Source of the DNA: Holdemania sp. Marseille-P2844
GTDB lineage: Bacteria > Bacillota_I > Bacilli_A > Erysipelotrichales > Erysipelotrichaceae
NCBI RefSeq assembly: GCF_900120005.1
Contig: NZ_LT635452.1
Coordinates: 502,302 to 566,301 of the forward strand
DNA length: 64,000 nucleotides
Reading direction: 5' to 3'
Part shown: in pieces, positions 45,861 through 56,977 of the stretch
Layout: every line of letters starts with the position of its first letter
Position numbering within the stretch: the stretch's first letter is position 1
Position numbers and translations under genes: made by a program
Notes under the pieces: generated by a model
Databases searched by the model: none
What the model saw: only the letters and a program-made list of their open reading frames with translations
What the model was told of the DNA's origin: nothing

Positions 45861-46373
45861 ATGAAGCTGAGTAAGACAAAGCATTTCGTTTATGTCACAA
45901 TGCTGGCGGCGATGGCGATCGCGATCAATCTGCTGGAAACGATGCTGACGGTATCGCTGCCGTTTGGCATGCGTCTGGGGCTGGCCAACATCATCGCCCT
46001 GATCACGATTGAAATTCTGGGCGTTAAGGAAATGATCATCGTCAATACGATGCGCGTCGTGATCGGCAATCTGCTGCGGGGAACGATCTTCGGCTCGACG
46101 TTCTGGATCTCTGCCGGCGGCGTTATCCTCAGCTCGATCGTGCTGATCGTGATTAAAAAAGGGTTGAAGATGTCGATGATTTCGACCTCGATGCTGTGCG
46201 CGATCGGCCACAGCGTTGGGCAGGTTGTGATCGTCATGGTGCTGTATAAAACCGCGGCGATGATGACGATCGTGCCGCTGCTTCTGGTGACCTCGATTCC
46301 GACTGGAATCTTTACCGGGATCGTCGCGACCCAGGCGTTAAAACGGATTGATAAAAATTTAGTCGTGCGTTAG
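45861..46373 (+). CDS. Gx transporter family membrane protein (EetB-like; formerly heptaprenyl diphosphate synthase component I)
   Basis: 170 residues with about five hydrophobic segments and the family pattern MRLGLANIIALI (about 34-45) and GNLLRGTIFG. It starts 1 bp after the NusG-II gene. No polyprenyl synthase gene follows, so a quinone-tail role is not supported by context; the EetA/EetB pairing is. Confidence 0.88.
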   Translation: MKLSKTKHFVYVTMLAAMAIAINLLETMLTVSLPFGMRLGLANIIALITIEILGVKEMIIVNTMRVVIGNLLRGTIFGSTFWISAGGVILSSIVLIVIKKGLKMSMISTSMLCAIGHSVGQVVIVMVLYKTAAMMTIVPLLLVTSIPTGIFTGIVATQALKRIDKNLVVR

Positions 46374-46383
46374 ACAAATTTGG

Positions 46384-46412
46384 AAACAGAGTCCTGCGGA
46401 TTCTGTTTTTTT
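46384..46412 (+). terminator. Terminator after the Gx transporter gene
   Basis: AACAGA...TCTGTT with an inner TCC/GGA pair, followed by T8. Confidence 0.8.
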
Positions 46413-46455
46413 TCTGTGATTTCCTGTAAAATAGAAATCAGAAGGGGGTACTTGA

Positions 46456-47148
46456 ATGAAAATCACATGGATCGAACACAGCAGTTTCCTGCTGGAGCTG
46501 CCTGAGCGCGTGCTCGTGCTGGATTATTTCGGGAAAAGTCGGCTGCCGCTGCCGGCGAACAAACCGGTTACGTTTCTGGCCAGCCATCATCACGCCGATC
46601 ATTACGATAAAGCGATTCTGGAACACGGCACGGATCAGATCTGGTATGTGCTGAGCCGGGATATTTTCGGCCCGCAGGACGAACATCACATCAAGGTGAA
46701 GCCGCATCAGCGCTATGAGCTGAACGGGATGATCATTGAAACGCTCAAATCCAACGACGAGGGCGTGGCGTTTATGATCGAAGTCGACGGCTGGCGGATT
46801 CTGCACGCGGGCGATTTAAACGACTGGCATTGGGAGGAAGAAAACGATCAGGACCGACGGGAAAACGAAGTGCTGAAACGACGCTTTGACCGCGAACTGG
46901 AACGGGTTGCCGGAAGAACCTTCGACTTGGCGATGATCCCGACCGATCCGCGGTTAAAGGACGGCTATAACCGTGGTCTGTTGGGGTGGGCGAAAGTCTG
47001 TCAGTTAGGCTGGATCGCTCCGATGCACACCTTTGGAGAAAACGACGTGATCGACCGCCTGCTTCAGGATCCGGCCTGTGCCGAATTGAGAAGCCGGATT
47101 CTTGATCTGCGGAAGGGACCGCAGGTACTGGAGGATCCGCAGCGATGA
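46456..47148 (+). CDS. MBL-fold metallohydrolase
   Basis: 230 residues, UlaG/YcaJ-like metallo-beta-lactamase fold. Metal-binding motif ASHHHADHYD (about 37-46), later LHAGDLNDWHW (about 116-126) and a C-terminal APMHTFGEND. Substrate unknown. The next gene overlaps it by 4 bp (ATGA). Confidence 0.9.
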   Translation: MKITWIEHSSFLLELPERVLVLDYFGKSRLPLPANKPVTFLASHHHADHYDKAILEHGTDQIWYVLSRDIFGPQDEHHIKVKPHQRYELNGMIIETLKSNDEGVAFMIEVDGWRILHAGDLNDWHWEEENDQDRRENEVLKRRFDRELERVAGRTFDLAMIPTDPRLKDGYNRGLLGWAKVCQLGWIAPMHTFGENDVIDRLLQDPACAELRSRILDLRKGPQVLEDPQR

Positions 47149-49343
47149 GAAAAGGTCTTGGAATACTGATTGCGCTGGGATTGTGCTTTTCGTTTCTGCC
47201 CATTCACGCGGAAGAATCCGCCGCGATCACATCCCGGCTCGTGGAAGCAGTCGTCCATGCGGATAAGACGATCACCGTGTCGGAAACAATCAGACTGCGG
47301 CTGCCGGAGCACGAGACTTATGATCTCTTTCTGGAACTGCCGGACGATGCCGTAGCTCGGGCTGAGGATGTCAGCTTGCTCAGCAGGCAGGCCGTGCTGG
47401 ATCCGCAATGGAATCAGGTCAAAGTCAATCGGGATCAAGACGTTCAGCTGCAGCTGAATTATACGCTGCGTTGTTTTCAGGATGACGAAGCAGACCGCGA
47501 TACCTTTTCACTGGATTTAGGCCGTTCGCCGCTGGATTTGCCCGTCGAGCAGATGCATGCCGAAATCCAATTTGATTCCGGGCTTATCCGCGACAACTGG
47601 CTTCTCGACTGCGGCCAAAGCGGCGGTCAGTGCCGCTATGGAACAGGCAAGTGGCAGGATCGGACGTTTGTTTTTGATTCCACGGAAGTCCTGGATTATC
47701 CGACGTTGGATCTGATCGTTCATTTCGACGAAGGAACCTTCGCCAAAGCGCAGTCCTACCGCTGGCCTTCACGATATTCGCGCTGGCATGTGGAGGTCGA
47801 AGTGCTGCCGCAGATGGATCTGCAGGTGCATCAGGAGCTGGAATGGACGAGCCAGAGTTCCGAACTGGATCCGATGCTTGATTTGTTTTTAGGCTGGCCG
47901 AGCTATCCCGACGCCCTGTTGAAAGACGTCGTGATCAGCGATCCCTCGCTAAAAGCCTCGGAATACGGCTTCATCCGGCTGCCAAAGGATAAGCCGGTGG
48001 CCTTGACACTGGATTACCGGATTGAATTGGCCTCGTCAGAGGACCAATGGCACCTGAATTTCGACGACGCGATGAACGACGCGCAGATCGACGAGCTGGA
48101 TGTCGTGATTCAGCTGCCGCAAGAGCTCAAATTCAGAACCGATTTCTATAATTCCCGGACATATGAGGATCTGGAAAAGGTGACGCTGGACGTCAGAGAG
48201 GATGGCCGCCTGCTGCATCTCTATTCGACGGAAGGTTTGAGCGGGGATGATCGGGTGAGCGTTGAAATTGACATTCCGCGCCATGTACGGCGAATGCTGG
48301 GCAGCGATCTGATCGGGTTCTGGTCGATGTTTGGCGTCGGGATGGTGCTGGCGTCGGGGTTGTTCCGCTTTTTGAGCCGCAGTACAAAGCGGAGGACCCT
48401 CGGCGAGCTGCCTAACGGCGTTAACCCGCTGCAGGCTGCGTTGTTAACGGATAAACCGATCGGCGCAGAAACGCTGGCGGCCGTGGTGATCAACTGGGCG
48501 GCCCGGGATTATATCCAGGTGGAAATGCAGGGTCATCGTATTCAGCTGACGCGCAAACGCTCGCTGATCCATCAGCCGGACTGGGAAAAGCAATTCATGC
48601 GTTCGCTGTTGAATCTGGGAGATGGAAATACGGTGACGTTGGATAAGAACGGTTTGCGCTCATCCGCCTGTATTCAGGAAGCCTGCAGGCAGGCCCGGCA
48701 GGAAAAGGCGCAATGGCGGCATAAAGGGCTGGCGGGTCTGCGCTGGCTGTTGATTGGACTGAGCGTCCTGCCGCCGGTAATGATCACGCATATCCTGTTT
48801 CCATGGGCAGCATCTGACAGCGTCGTATATCTGTTCAGTCTGGGATTGATTGCGGTAACGATCGCGATAGGCTGCTTGAGTGCGGCGTTGGGGCAGGGAT
48901 TGAAAAAGACACGCTGGGCGTTGGCAGGATTGGGCTTCGGCTGGCTGATTCTTTTAATCCGCGTCCTGGCTTATTTTGATCCGCAGGATCTTCCGGCGGT
49001 AATCAGCTTCAGCAGCCTGCTGCTCGGGCAGCTGATCTTGTGGCCGATGAAGCCGCTGAATCCGGAAGGAGCGCGGCTGCTCCAGCAGGTCAGGCAATGG
49101 CGCAGTGATCTGAAGCAGATGCCGGATTCAAAACTGGACGACTGGCTGGACCGTGATCCGGACTACGCGTTGAAATGTTATGGCTATGCGCGGACGCTGG
49201 GGGTTGGCGGACTATGGAAAAAACGTTTCGGCAATCGAATTCTGCCTTCTTTATCCACGGTGACCGATATGACAGGACAGCCGCAGCGGATCGAAGTGCT
49301 CGACAGGCTGTTTGAACAGCTGACAAGCAGTTTCACTGAATAA
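47145..49343 (+). CDS. DUF2207 domain membrane protein
   Basis: 732 residues. Signal peptide (1-22, ending HAEE), a large extracytoplasmic beta-rich DUF2207 region (about 25-390), a membrane segment (about 388-405), a cytoplasmic stretch, then a cluster of about three to four membrane segments (about 530-625) and a soluble tail. DUF2207 proteins are of unknown role at the cell envelope. Coupled to the MBL gene. Confidence 0.88.
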   Translation: MRKGLGILIALGLCFSFLPIHAEESAAITSRLVEAVVHADKTITVSETIRLRLPEHETYDLFLELPDDAVARAEDVSLLSRQAVLDPQWNQVKVNRDQDVQLQLNYTLRCFQDDEADRDTFSLDLGRSPLDLPVEQMHAEIQFDSGLIRDNWLLDCGQSGGQCRYGTGKWQDRTFVFDSTEVLDYPTLDLIVHFDEGTFAKAQSYRWPSRYSRWHVEVEVLPQMDLQVHQELEWTSQSSELDPMLDLFLGWPSYPDALLKDVVISDPSLKASEYGFIRLPKDKPVALTLDYRIELASSEDQWHLNFDDAMNDAQIDELDVVIQLPQELKFRTDFYNSRTYEDLEKVTLDVREDGRLLHLYSTEGLSGDDRVSVEIDIPRHVRRMLGSDLIGFWSMFGVGMVLASGLFRFLSRSTKRRTLGELPNGVNPLQAALLTDKPIGAETLAAVVINWAARDYIQVEMQGHRIQLTRKRSLIHQPDWEKQFMRSLLNLGDGNTVTLDKNGLRSSACIQEACRQARQEKAQWRHKGLAGLRWLLIGLSVLPPVMITHILFPWAASDSVVYLFSLGLIAVTIAIGCLSAALGQGLKKTRWALAGLGFGWLILLIRVLAYFDPQDLPAVISFSSLLLGQLILWPMKPLNPEGARLLQQVRQWRSDLKQMPDSKLDDWLDRDPDYALKCYGYARTLGVGGLWKKRFGNRILPSLSTVTDMTGQPQRIEVLDRLFEQLTSSFTE

Positions 49344-49350
49344 ATTAAAA

Positions 49351-49412
49351 ACGGACCGACAAAACTTGATTCGGATGTTCTCCGCACAAGCTGATGCCGG
49401 TCTGTTTCTGTT
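49351..49412 (+). terminator. Possible terminator after the DUF2207 gene
   Basis: GGACCG and CGGTCTG arms flank a long loop, with a weak T-rich tail. The remaining gap 49413-49647 shows no gene I can support. Confidence 0.4.
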
Positions 49413-49647
49413 CAGACCTTTTTTACTGGGATTTTGTTTATGGAAACGCAACTGATACTGTCGATTCAGTCATTGTCAGACTGTATTTCCCGAGAAATAA
49501 CGTTTAGGGCTGGACCCGCCTGTTCACCTTGGAAAAAGGCTTCAAACGTTTCCGGTTTCAATAAGTTCGGCTGGATCAGCCGGGTGCTGATTCAGCCGTC
49601 AAACTGCGTTGTTCCCGCGCCCAGTACAATTTTCATTGCCGGATTCC

Positions 49648-50118
49648 TTAATGCTCGCTGCAATTTGCGGCGTCGATTGCCAGAACAAGCATGACGATCA
49701 TCAGCTCATCCCGCGGATCGTCGAAATCAATGACGTAGGTGTCGGTCAGCGAGATGACCTCCTTACTGATTGTTCCGCACAGCTCGCCGTCGCGGAAGAT
49801 CTGATAATCCCAGCCGAACAAGTCGCCTTCCACGCTCCAGCCTTCGCAGTCGATGCGGTAGCTTGGATGCAGAAACGAGAATTCCTTGCGGATGACCGCG
49901 ACTTGATCGCCGTCCAGCTCGACTTCAAAGGTCGGCAGGAAGTGAAATAGTTTTTCACGGACTAAACCGATTTCCTGTTCTTCAACGTCAAACACCCGCA
50001 GGACATGCGACAACGCTAATAAATCTGCGCGCACACTGTAAACGGCATAGCCTTCTTCATCAGTAATATCAAAGCTGTCGGTCCAGGAAAAGAACCGCTG
50101 GCGAATAAATAAACGCAT
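49648..50118 (-). CDS. LURP-one-related/YxjI-like protein
   Basis: 156 residues from the ATG at 50118 (RBS AAGGAGGA). A tubby-like beta-barrel pattern is seen: MRLFIRQRFFSWTDSFDITDE, then DLLALSHVLRVFD, and DGDQVAVIRKE. These bacterial proteins are of unknown role. An earlier in-frame codon overlaps the ribosome site and is rejected. Confidence 0.78.
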   Translation of the reverse strand: MRLFIRQRFFSWTDSFDITDEEGYAVYSVRADLLALSHVLRVFDVEEQEIGLVREKLFHFLPTFEVELDGDQVAVIRKEFSFLHPSYRIDCEGWSVEGDLFGWDYQIFRDGELCGTISKEVISLTDTYVIDFDDPRDELMIVMLVLAIDAANCSEH

Positions 50119-50294
50119 GAACTGATCCTCCTTCAATTCGTAAGCCTATAATACAAAAGGCTGAAATAAAACGCCAGAGATGAAAAGAAATTGTAAGAAA
50201 AAGGAAAGAAGTAAGTAGAGCGCGCAGCGTTGATCATGAATTCATGATTGCGTTTTAGATAAGGAATAAGATACAATGAAACAAAGGGGTGATC

Positions 50295-50789
50295 ATGTTG
50301 TTTGGAATTTATCAGGATATTAAAAATTTGGTCTTGAAAAATCCTGAAAGTATTTTAAGTTTGATGGCATTAATTTTGGGTTTATTTCTGCCGGGGCTGC
50401 TTCAACTGTGTATCAATGAAAGGGAGCTGTTTCTGCTTTTGGATCCGATCCGCGTTCTGTTGTACGCGCTGACGTTTTCCGTCCCGATGTTCGTTATTTG
50501 TTTTGTTGAAGAAATATATTTCAGTGCTAAATACTCCGAGGAAGCAGTTATCCATGAATGCTGCTGGATTGCCGGTTTTGAGTCTTTGCTCAGCTTGAGT
50601 TGTCTTGTTTTAATGCATCATTATTTTTTTCAGCTTGATCTGTTGACGAAATATGGTATTTGTATGTTGATCGGCGCTTGTGTTATCGCATATTTTGGTA
50701 AAAAAGAAGGCAAGGAAAAAACAACTTACATTCAAAAGGAAACAAACGATAGCCGCCAGAAGGACAGCGAATCAACGCATCAGGACTGA
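50295..50789 (+). CDS. Hypothetical membrane protein
   Basis: 164 residues from the ATG at 50295, 4 bases after AAAGGGGTG. About four hydrophobic segments (about 18-38, 46-70, 88-110 and 118-135) and a charged tail rich in Lys, Glu and Ser (about 138-164). It is more AT-rich than its neighbours. No family recognised. Confidence 0.65.
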   Translation: MLFGIYQDIKNLVLKNPESILSLMALILGLFLPGLLQLCINERELFLLLDPIRVLLYALTFSVPMFVICFVEEIYFSAKYSEEAVIHECCWIAGFESLLSLSCLVLMHHYFFQLDLLTKYGICMLIGACVIAYFGKKEGKEKTTYIQKETNDSRQKDSESTHQD

Positions 50790-50889
50790 TCGCCAAAACG
50801 CCGCATTCAGAATGAAAAGAATACGATTCCACAAAGCCGCGGGAAAGCGGATTTTACCCTTGTGCAAAGCGTGAAATCGTGCTAAACTA

Positions 50890-51122
50890 GGGATAAATTC
50901 AAGGACCAAGAGGAACCTGGAACGGGATAAGTCAGAGAGGGAAGACAGTGGCTGAAAGCTTCCTTTATCACCCCCCGGCGACTGACACTTGCAAGAAGCG
51001 GCAGGGAACCAGCAGTAGCTGCCGACGAATTTCCGGCGTTATCGGAAAGAGGGCATGGAGCAATCCGTGAACTAAGGTGGTACCACGCAGTCAAAGCGTC
51101 CTTAGACAGGGCGCTTTTTTTG
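50890..51122 (+). promoter_or_regulatory. T-box riboswitch of hisS-aspS (probable aspartate specifier)
   Basis: Stem I distal part has AGAGAG (50934-50939) and a GGAAG...CTTCC hairpin; Stem II is CGGCAG...CTGCCG. The T-box AAGGTGGTACCACG (51074-51087) forms the antiterminator CTAAGG[TGGTACC]ACG with CGTCCTTAG; the alternative terminator is AGCGTCC...GGGCGCT then T7. My fold puts GAC (Asp, 50980-50982) at the specifier position; CAC (His, 50969-50971) is the other option. Uncharged tRNA would allow read-through into hisS. Confidence 0.9.
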
Positions 51123-51173
51123 TGGATCGGCATCCCAAGGCAAGGAACTTGAAAATAGAAAAAGGAGGAATTG

Positions 51174-52462
51174 ATGATGGAGAATTACCAGACTCCGCGC
51201 GGCACGCAGGATTTACTTCCGGAAGCGACGCGCAAGTGGCAGAAGGTTGAAGATTTGATCCGCAACCTCTGCGACGTTTACGGGTATGAGGAAATCCGCA
51301 CGCCGGTCTTCGAGGACACGCGGGTTTTCAAACGGGAAAACGACAGCTCCGACATGGTCAATAAGGAAATGTATACGTTCTCTGTGCATGGCGAGGATTC
51401 GCTGACGCTCAGACCGGAAGGCACGGCCGGGGTTGTCCGCAGCTTCGTGCAGCACAAGATGTACGGGCGGCTGGAAATGCCGGCCAAGCTCTACTACATG
51501 GGCGAAATGTTCCGTTATGAACGGCCGCAGAAGGGCCGTTACCGCCAGTTCAACCAGTTCGGCATCGAAAACATCGGCATGAAAAGCCCGCTGATCGACG
51601 CCGAGGTGATCGCGTTGGGTTACAGCATCGTCAAAGCGCTGGGCTTAAGTCAGGTCAAGGTGTTGATCAACACGCTGGGCGACGATGAAAGCCGGGCAGC
51701 CTACCGGGGCGCGCTGCGCGAGCACTTCAAGGACAGCGTCGGTGAGCTGTGCGCAGACTGCCAGCGCCGCTATGAACAAAATCCGCTGCGGCTTCTGGAC
51801 TGCAAGGTCGATAACGAACATCCAAGTATGCAGAACGTGCCGTCGCTGCAGCAGTATCTGACGCCGGAGTCGAAGGCATACTTCGATCAGGTGCTCGCCG
51901 CGCTGGACGCGTTGGAAATCCCTTATGAAATTGACGACAAGCTGGTGCGCGGCCTGGACTACTACACCCACACGGTGTTTGAGGTCGTTTCCACGCATCC
52001 GGAATCCGGCTCGCAGGCAACCGTCTTCGCGGGCGGCCGCTACGATGGACTGGTCGAGTATTTCGGCGGTCCGGAAATGTCGGGCGTCGGCTTTGCGATG
52101 GGTCTGGAACGCTTAATGATCCTGGCGGAGGCGGAACAGGTTGAGCTGGGCGAAGAAGCCAGTCTGGACGTCTACGTCATGGCGCTGGGCAACGTCGGAA
52201 CGCTGCCGCTGGCGCTGGCAACCGAATGTCGCGCCGCGGGCTATCACACGGAATTCAACATCCAGCCCCGGTCGCTGAAAGCTCAATTCAAATCGGTGGA
52301 CCGGCGCAAGGCCCGGGTTGCGGTCATCGCCGGTGAAAGCGAAGCCGCCAACCATCAGGTCAATGTTAAATTTATTGAACAACAGCGTCAGATTACGATT
52401 GATCAGGATGAGCTGATCGCGACGCTGGACGCTTATTTTCAGGCAGAAGGAGAAGAAGAAGC

Positions 52463-52466
<4 letters not shown>
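51174..52466 (+). CDS. hisS: Histidyl-tRNA synthetase
   Basis: 430 residues from ATG 51174 (RBS AAAGGAGG; a second ATG follows at once). Class II synthetase motif 1 to 3 regions are present, with the HisRS signatures LRPEGTAGVVRSFV (about 83-96), RYRQFNQFGIE and LVRGLDYYTHTVFE, and FAGGRYDGL. The C-terminal anticodon-binding domain follows. It charges tRNA-His. The stop overlaps the aspS start. Confidence 0.97.
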
Positions 52467-54205
<1,739 letters not shown>

Positions 54206-54235
54206 AACTTTCTATAAGTTTCCAAATGTCAAGCA

Positions 54236-54264
54236 TTCATAATTAAAAAAATGCGTGCTATAAT
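54236..54264 (+). promoter_or_regulatory. Promoter of the 6S RNA
   Basis: TTCATA (54236-54241), a 17-bp spacer and TGCTATAAT (54256-54264, extended -10). The start is expected near 54271, the base of the 6S stem. Confidence 0.75.
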
Positions 54265-54270
54265 ACTAAT

Positions 54271-54461
54271 GCCTAAAGGGAACACATATATTTCCAACAC
54301 TTGATATATGGGAATCCGGACGTTTCAGTTTGGTGTCGAAAACTCTGATTTATCAGGGGATCCTAAAAATCTGAACAGGGTACCCACCTGGCTTATAACC
54401 GGGAATCATATCAACCCTTTAGGTCACAAAGAAAGCCTTCCGACGAAGGCTTTTTTTGCGT
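54271..54461 (+). ncRNA. ssrS: 6S RNA with terminator
   Basis: A 9-bp closing stem, CCTAAAGGG (54272-54280) and CCCTTTAGG (54415-54423), encloses a long, mostly paired rod (for example TATATTTCC with GGGAATCATA) with a large central bulge, as in Firmicutes 6S RNA, about 155 nt. A terminator, AAGCCTTC...GAAGGCTTTTTTT, follows at 54433-54457. 6S RNA lies just after aspS in Bacillus too. It mimics an open promoter and binds sigma-A RNA polymerase. Confidence 0.8.
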
Positions 54462-54669
54462 GCTGATTGGGAGTCCGGCCAGAGCAGGAGTGGCTGATAA
54501 GAAGGATTCAGAGGGCGGACATCCGCTTGGAAGCCGGGTGATTTCAAGAGCTGCCTGTCCTTTCCAAGCCTAGAGAATTCTGCCTGCGCCGATCGGAGTT
54601 CTCCTCCTTTACATTTCAGGTAAAGGATGATATTCTACTTGTGGAATATGAACGGAGGAGGGTTACCGG

Positions 54670-55239
54670 ATGGCGCTGAAACAAGGCTTGCTTGGATTAT
54701 TGAATTATGGCGAGATGACCGGCTATGAGCTGGCGAAAGCGTTCAACGATTCCCTGTCGTTTTTCTGGCAGGCGCAAACCAGTCAGATCTACCGTGAGCT
54801 GAACCAGCTGGAAGCGGAAGGATTGCTTCATTCCCGGATTGAAGTCCAGACGGGCAAACCGGACAAACGGGTGTATGCGATCACGGCTCAGGGCAAAGCT
54901 GAACTGGACCGCTGGTTAGCGAGCGATCTGAGTACGGAAATGATGCCGACACGCAGCGAGGTACTGCTGCGGATCTTCTTTTCCGGCCGCCGTTCGCCCC
55001 ACGAAAACCGGGAAATGCTTGAGCGGTTAGCGCAGGTCTACGAAGTTCGCCAGAGAGAGATGGAATCTGTCGCCGGTTTGATCGAACAGTATCAGGTGCT
55101 GACCCAGTCGCCTTCGGACGCGGTGGTTTGGGAAATGACCGCTGATTTCGGCCGGGCCTATACGCAGATGTGCCAAGACTGGATTGACCGCTGCATCGCG
55201 CGGCTGAAGGAGATTGAAAATGAAAATTCTGACGCTTAA
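54670..55239 (+). CDS. PadR family transcriptional regulator
   Basis: 189 residues: winged helix at about 1-85 (LGLLNYGEMTGYELAKAF, QIYRELNQLEAEGLL, KRVYAITAQGKAEL) and a C-terminal Vir_AlphaC helical domain (about 90-185) for dimerisation. The next gene starts inside its last codons, so it most likely controls that flavodoxin-SCP2 fusion. The gap 54462-54669 shows only the promoter region. Confidence 0.93.
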   Translation: MALKQGLLGLLNYGEMTGYELAKAFNDSLSFFWQAQTSQIYRELNQLEAEGLLHSRIEVQTGKPDKRVYAITAQGKAELDRWLASDLSTEMMPTRSEVLLRIFFSGRRSPHENREMLERLAQVYEVRQREMESVAGLIEQYQVLTQSPSDAVVWEMTADFGRAYTQMCQDWIDRCIARLKEIENENSDA

Positions 55240-56842
55240 CGGCAGTCCCCGCGGCGCTGCCAGCAATACGTTTCAGCTGACACAGGCGTTTCTTGAGGGG
55301 CTGCGGCAGGAGCTGGAAAGTCCGCTGATCGTTAAAACAAGGATGATCAATGAGCTGAACTTAAGCCCGTGCCGGGGATGCTTCCGCTGCTGGACTGCGA
55401 CGCCGGGCACATGTGTTATCCCGGATGCGATGGCGGAGGTGCTGGAAGAAATGCGGTCAGCCGATCTGATCCTGTGGAGTTTCCCATTATACTATTTCGG
55501 CATGCCGGGACCGGTGAAAACGCTGCTTGACCGCTGTCTGCCGCTGAATCTGCCCTGGATGGAAAGGGATGCGGACGGACGCCCGGTTCATCCCCGGCGT
55601 GATCAGAATGCCCCGATGAAATCAATCCTGATCTCTACCTGCGGCTTTACGACGATTGAGAACAATTACGAAGCGCTGATCCGGCAGTTTGATCTGGCCT
55701 TCGGTACCAGTCTTAAAATACTATGTCCCCAAGGCGAGCTGTTCGCTCATCCCGAGCTGCGCCGGCAGACCTCGGCGTATCTGATTCAGGTTACGCAGGC
55801 CGGGCGGGAATACGCCCGGACCAAAACGCTGTCCGACAGCACGCTGCGGCGCTTAAGCGAGCCGCTGCTGCCGGAAGAAACGTTTATCAGTCTGGCGAAT
55901 GCCAGCTGGAATATCCAGAATCCAAAGGAACAGAACGATCCGCAGAAGACAAAAGTCCGCCAGGCTGAGCAGTTTACCCGCCAGATGGCGGCGCTGTATA
56001 ATCCGGCGGCGTTTGATGGAAAAGAACGGGTATTTGAGATTTTCTATACGGACGTGCAGACCGGCTATCAGCTGACGCTGGGCAAGACCTGCGAACTCTG
56101 TCCATTGGGAACGAAGCCCTATACGACGCGCGTGGAAACGCCGTTAGAGGTCTGGCAGGCGATTGCTCGCGGCGAACTGCGGGGCGAGCAGGCGATGATG
56201 GAAGGCCGTTACAAAACGCGGGGCGAGCTGGCTCTGTTGATGGACTGGGACCGCTATTTTAGCGGCCCGGGGAATTCCATTCCCTCAGATTTGGAAAAAG
56301 GGAAGAAAAGGACCAACATGCTTCTGTTGATCCTGCCTTGGTGCTGCTTGTGGATGTTTCTGCCATTTTCCGCTTCGCTGGGCGCCAGCGCCGCGATTAT
56401 GACGGCGGCGGGACTGGCGCTGGCTGGCAAAAAATGGACGCTGACGATCTATGACGGATTTACCGGCCTGTTGGTCGCGGCCTTCGCTCTGGCGGCGCTG
56501 CAGGGCGCTGATCTGCGCTGGCTTATCCCGCTTTCTTATCTGGCGTTCGGTTTGTTATGGCTGCTCTCCTGCCTGACGCCGATACCGTTAAGCGCGCATT
56601 ATTCCAAGGAAAAATATCATGGCGATGCGGCGTATCAGAATCCTGTATTCATGCGGACCAATCTGATCCTGACGCTGGCCTGGGGCTTGCTTTACGCGGC
56701 GAGCGCGGGAGGAACATATGTGATCATGCGCAGTGCGGTTCCAGAACTGGCGGCGCTGATCAACACGCTCTGCCCGCTACTTCTGGGCTTGTTTACGCTC
56801 TGGTTTGAGAAAGCCTATCCAGCTAAAATTGCCCGCGGTTAG
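55220..56842 (+). CDS. NAD(P)H-dependent FMN oxidoreductase / SCP2 / membrane domain fusion
   Basis: 540 residues from the ATG at 55220 (RBS AAGGAG), overlapping the PadR gene by 20 bp. N-terminal flavodoxin-like FMN reductase (about 1-190, LTLNGSPRGAASNTFQ, SPCRGCFRCWTATPG, WSFPLYYFGMPGPVK). Middle SCP2 lipid-binding domain (about 268-355, with TPLEVWQAIARGELRGEQAM and GRYKTRGELALLM). C-terminal part with about six membrane segments (about 365-535). So electrons or lipids may be handled at the membrane. The fusion is unusual; the substrate is unknown. Confidence 0.85.
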   Translation: MKILTLNGSPRGAASNTFQLTQAFLEGLRQELESPLIVKTRMINELNLSPCRGCFRCWTATPGTCVIPDAMAEVLEEMRSADLILWSFPLYYFGMPGPVKTLLDRCLPLNLPWMERDADGRPVHPRRDQNAPMKSILISTCGFTTIENNYEALIRQFDLAFGTSLKILCPQGELFAHPELRRQTSAYLIQVTQAGREYARTKTLSDSTLRRLSEPLLPEETFISLANASWNIQNPKEQNDPQKTKVRQAEQFTRQMAALYNPAAFDGKERVFEIFYTDVQTGYQLTLGKTCELCPLGTKPYTTRVETPLEVWQAIARGELRGEQAMMEGRYKTRGELALLMDWDRYFSGPGNSIPSDLEKGKKRTNMLLLILPWCCLWMFLPFSASLGASAAIMTAAGLALAGKKWTLTIYDGFTGLLVAAFALAALQGADLRWLIPLSYLAFGLLWLLSCLTPIPLSAHYSKEKYHGDAAYQNPVFMRTNLILTLAWGLLYAASAGGTYVIMRSAVPELAALINTLCPLLLGLFTLWFEKAYPAKIARG

Positions 56843-56951
56843 AATGCGGGTTTTTGATTGGGCGCTTTTGCGCATCGCAAAAGTATCTGAAATTGCGCTG
56901 GGAAAATGAATATGAAGTTTGTCTTCCGGGCGTGGCTGCGGCCAATAAAAA

Positions 56952-56969
56952 ACTCCCCAAAGCGGGGAG
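56952..56969 (-). terminator. Terminator of the EEP-chrA-chrA operon
   Basis: Reverse-strand CTCCCC-GCTTT-GGGGAG followed by TTTTTTATT, just past the last chrA stop. Confidence 0.8.
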
Positions 56970-56977
56970 CGTACAGA

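Noticed and set aside
49434..49694. 86-residue plus-strand frame
   Set aside because: No ribosome site or motif and it overlaps the end of the LURP-one-like gene on the other strand.
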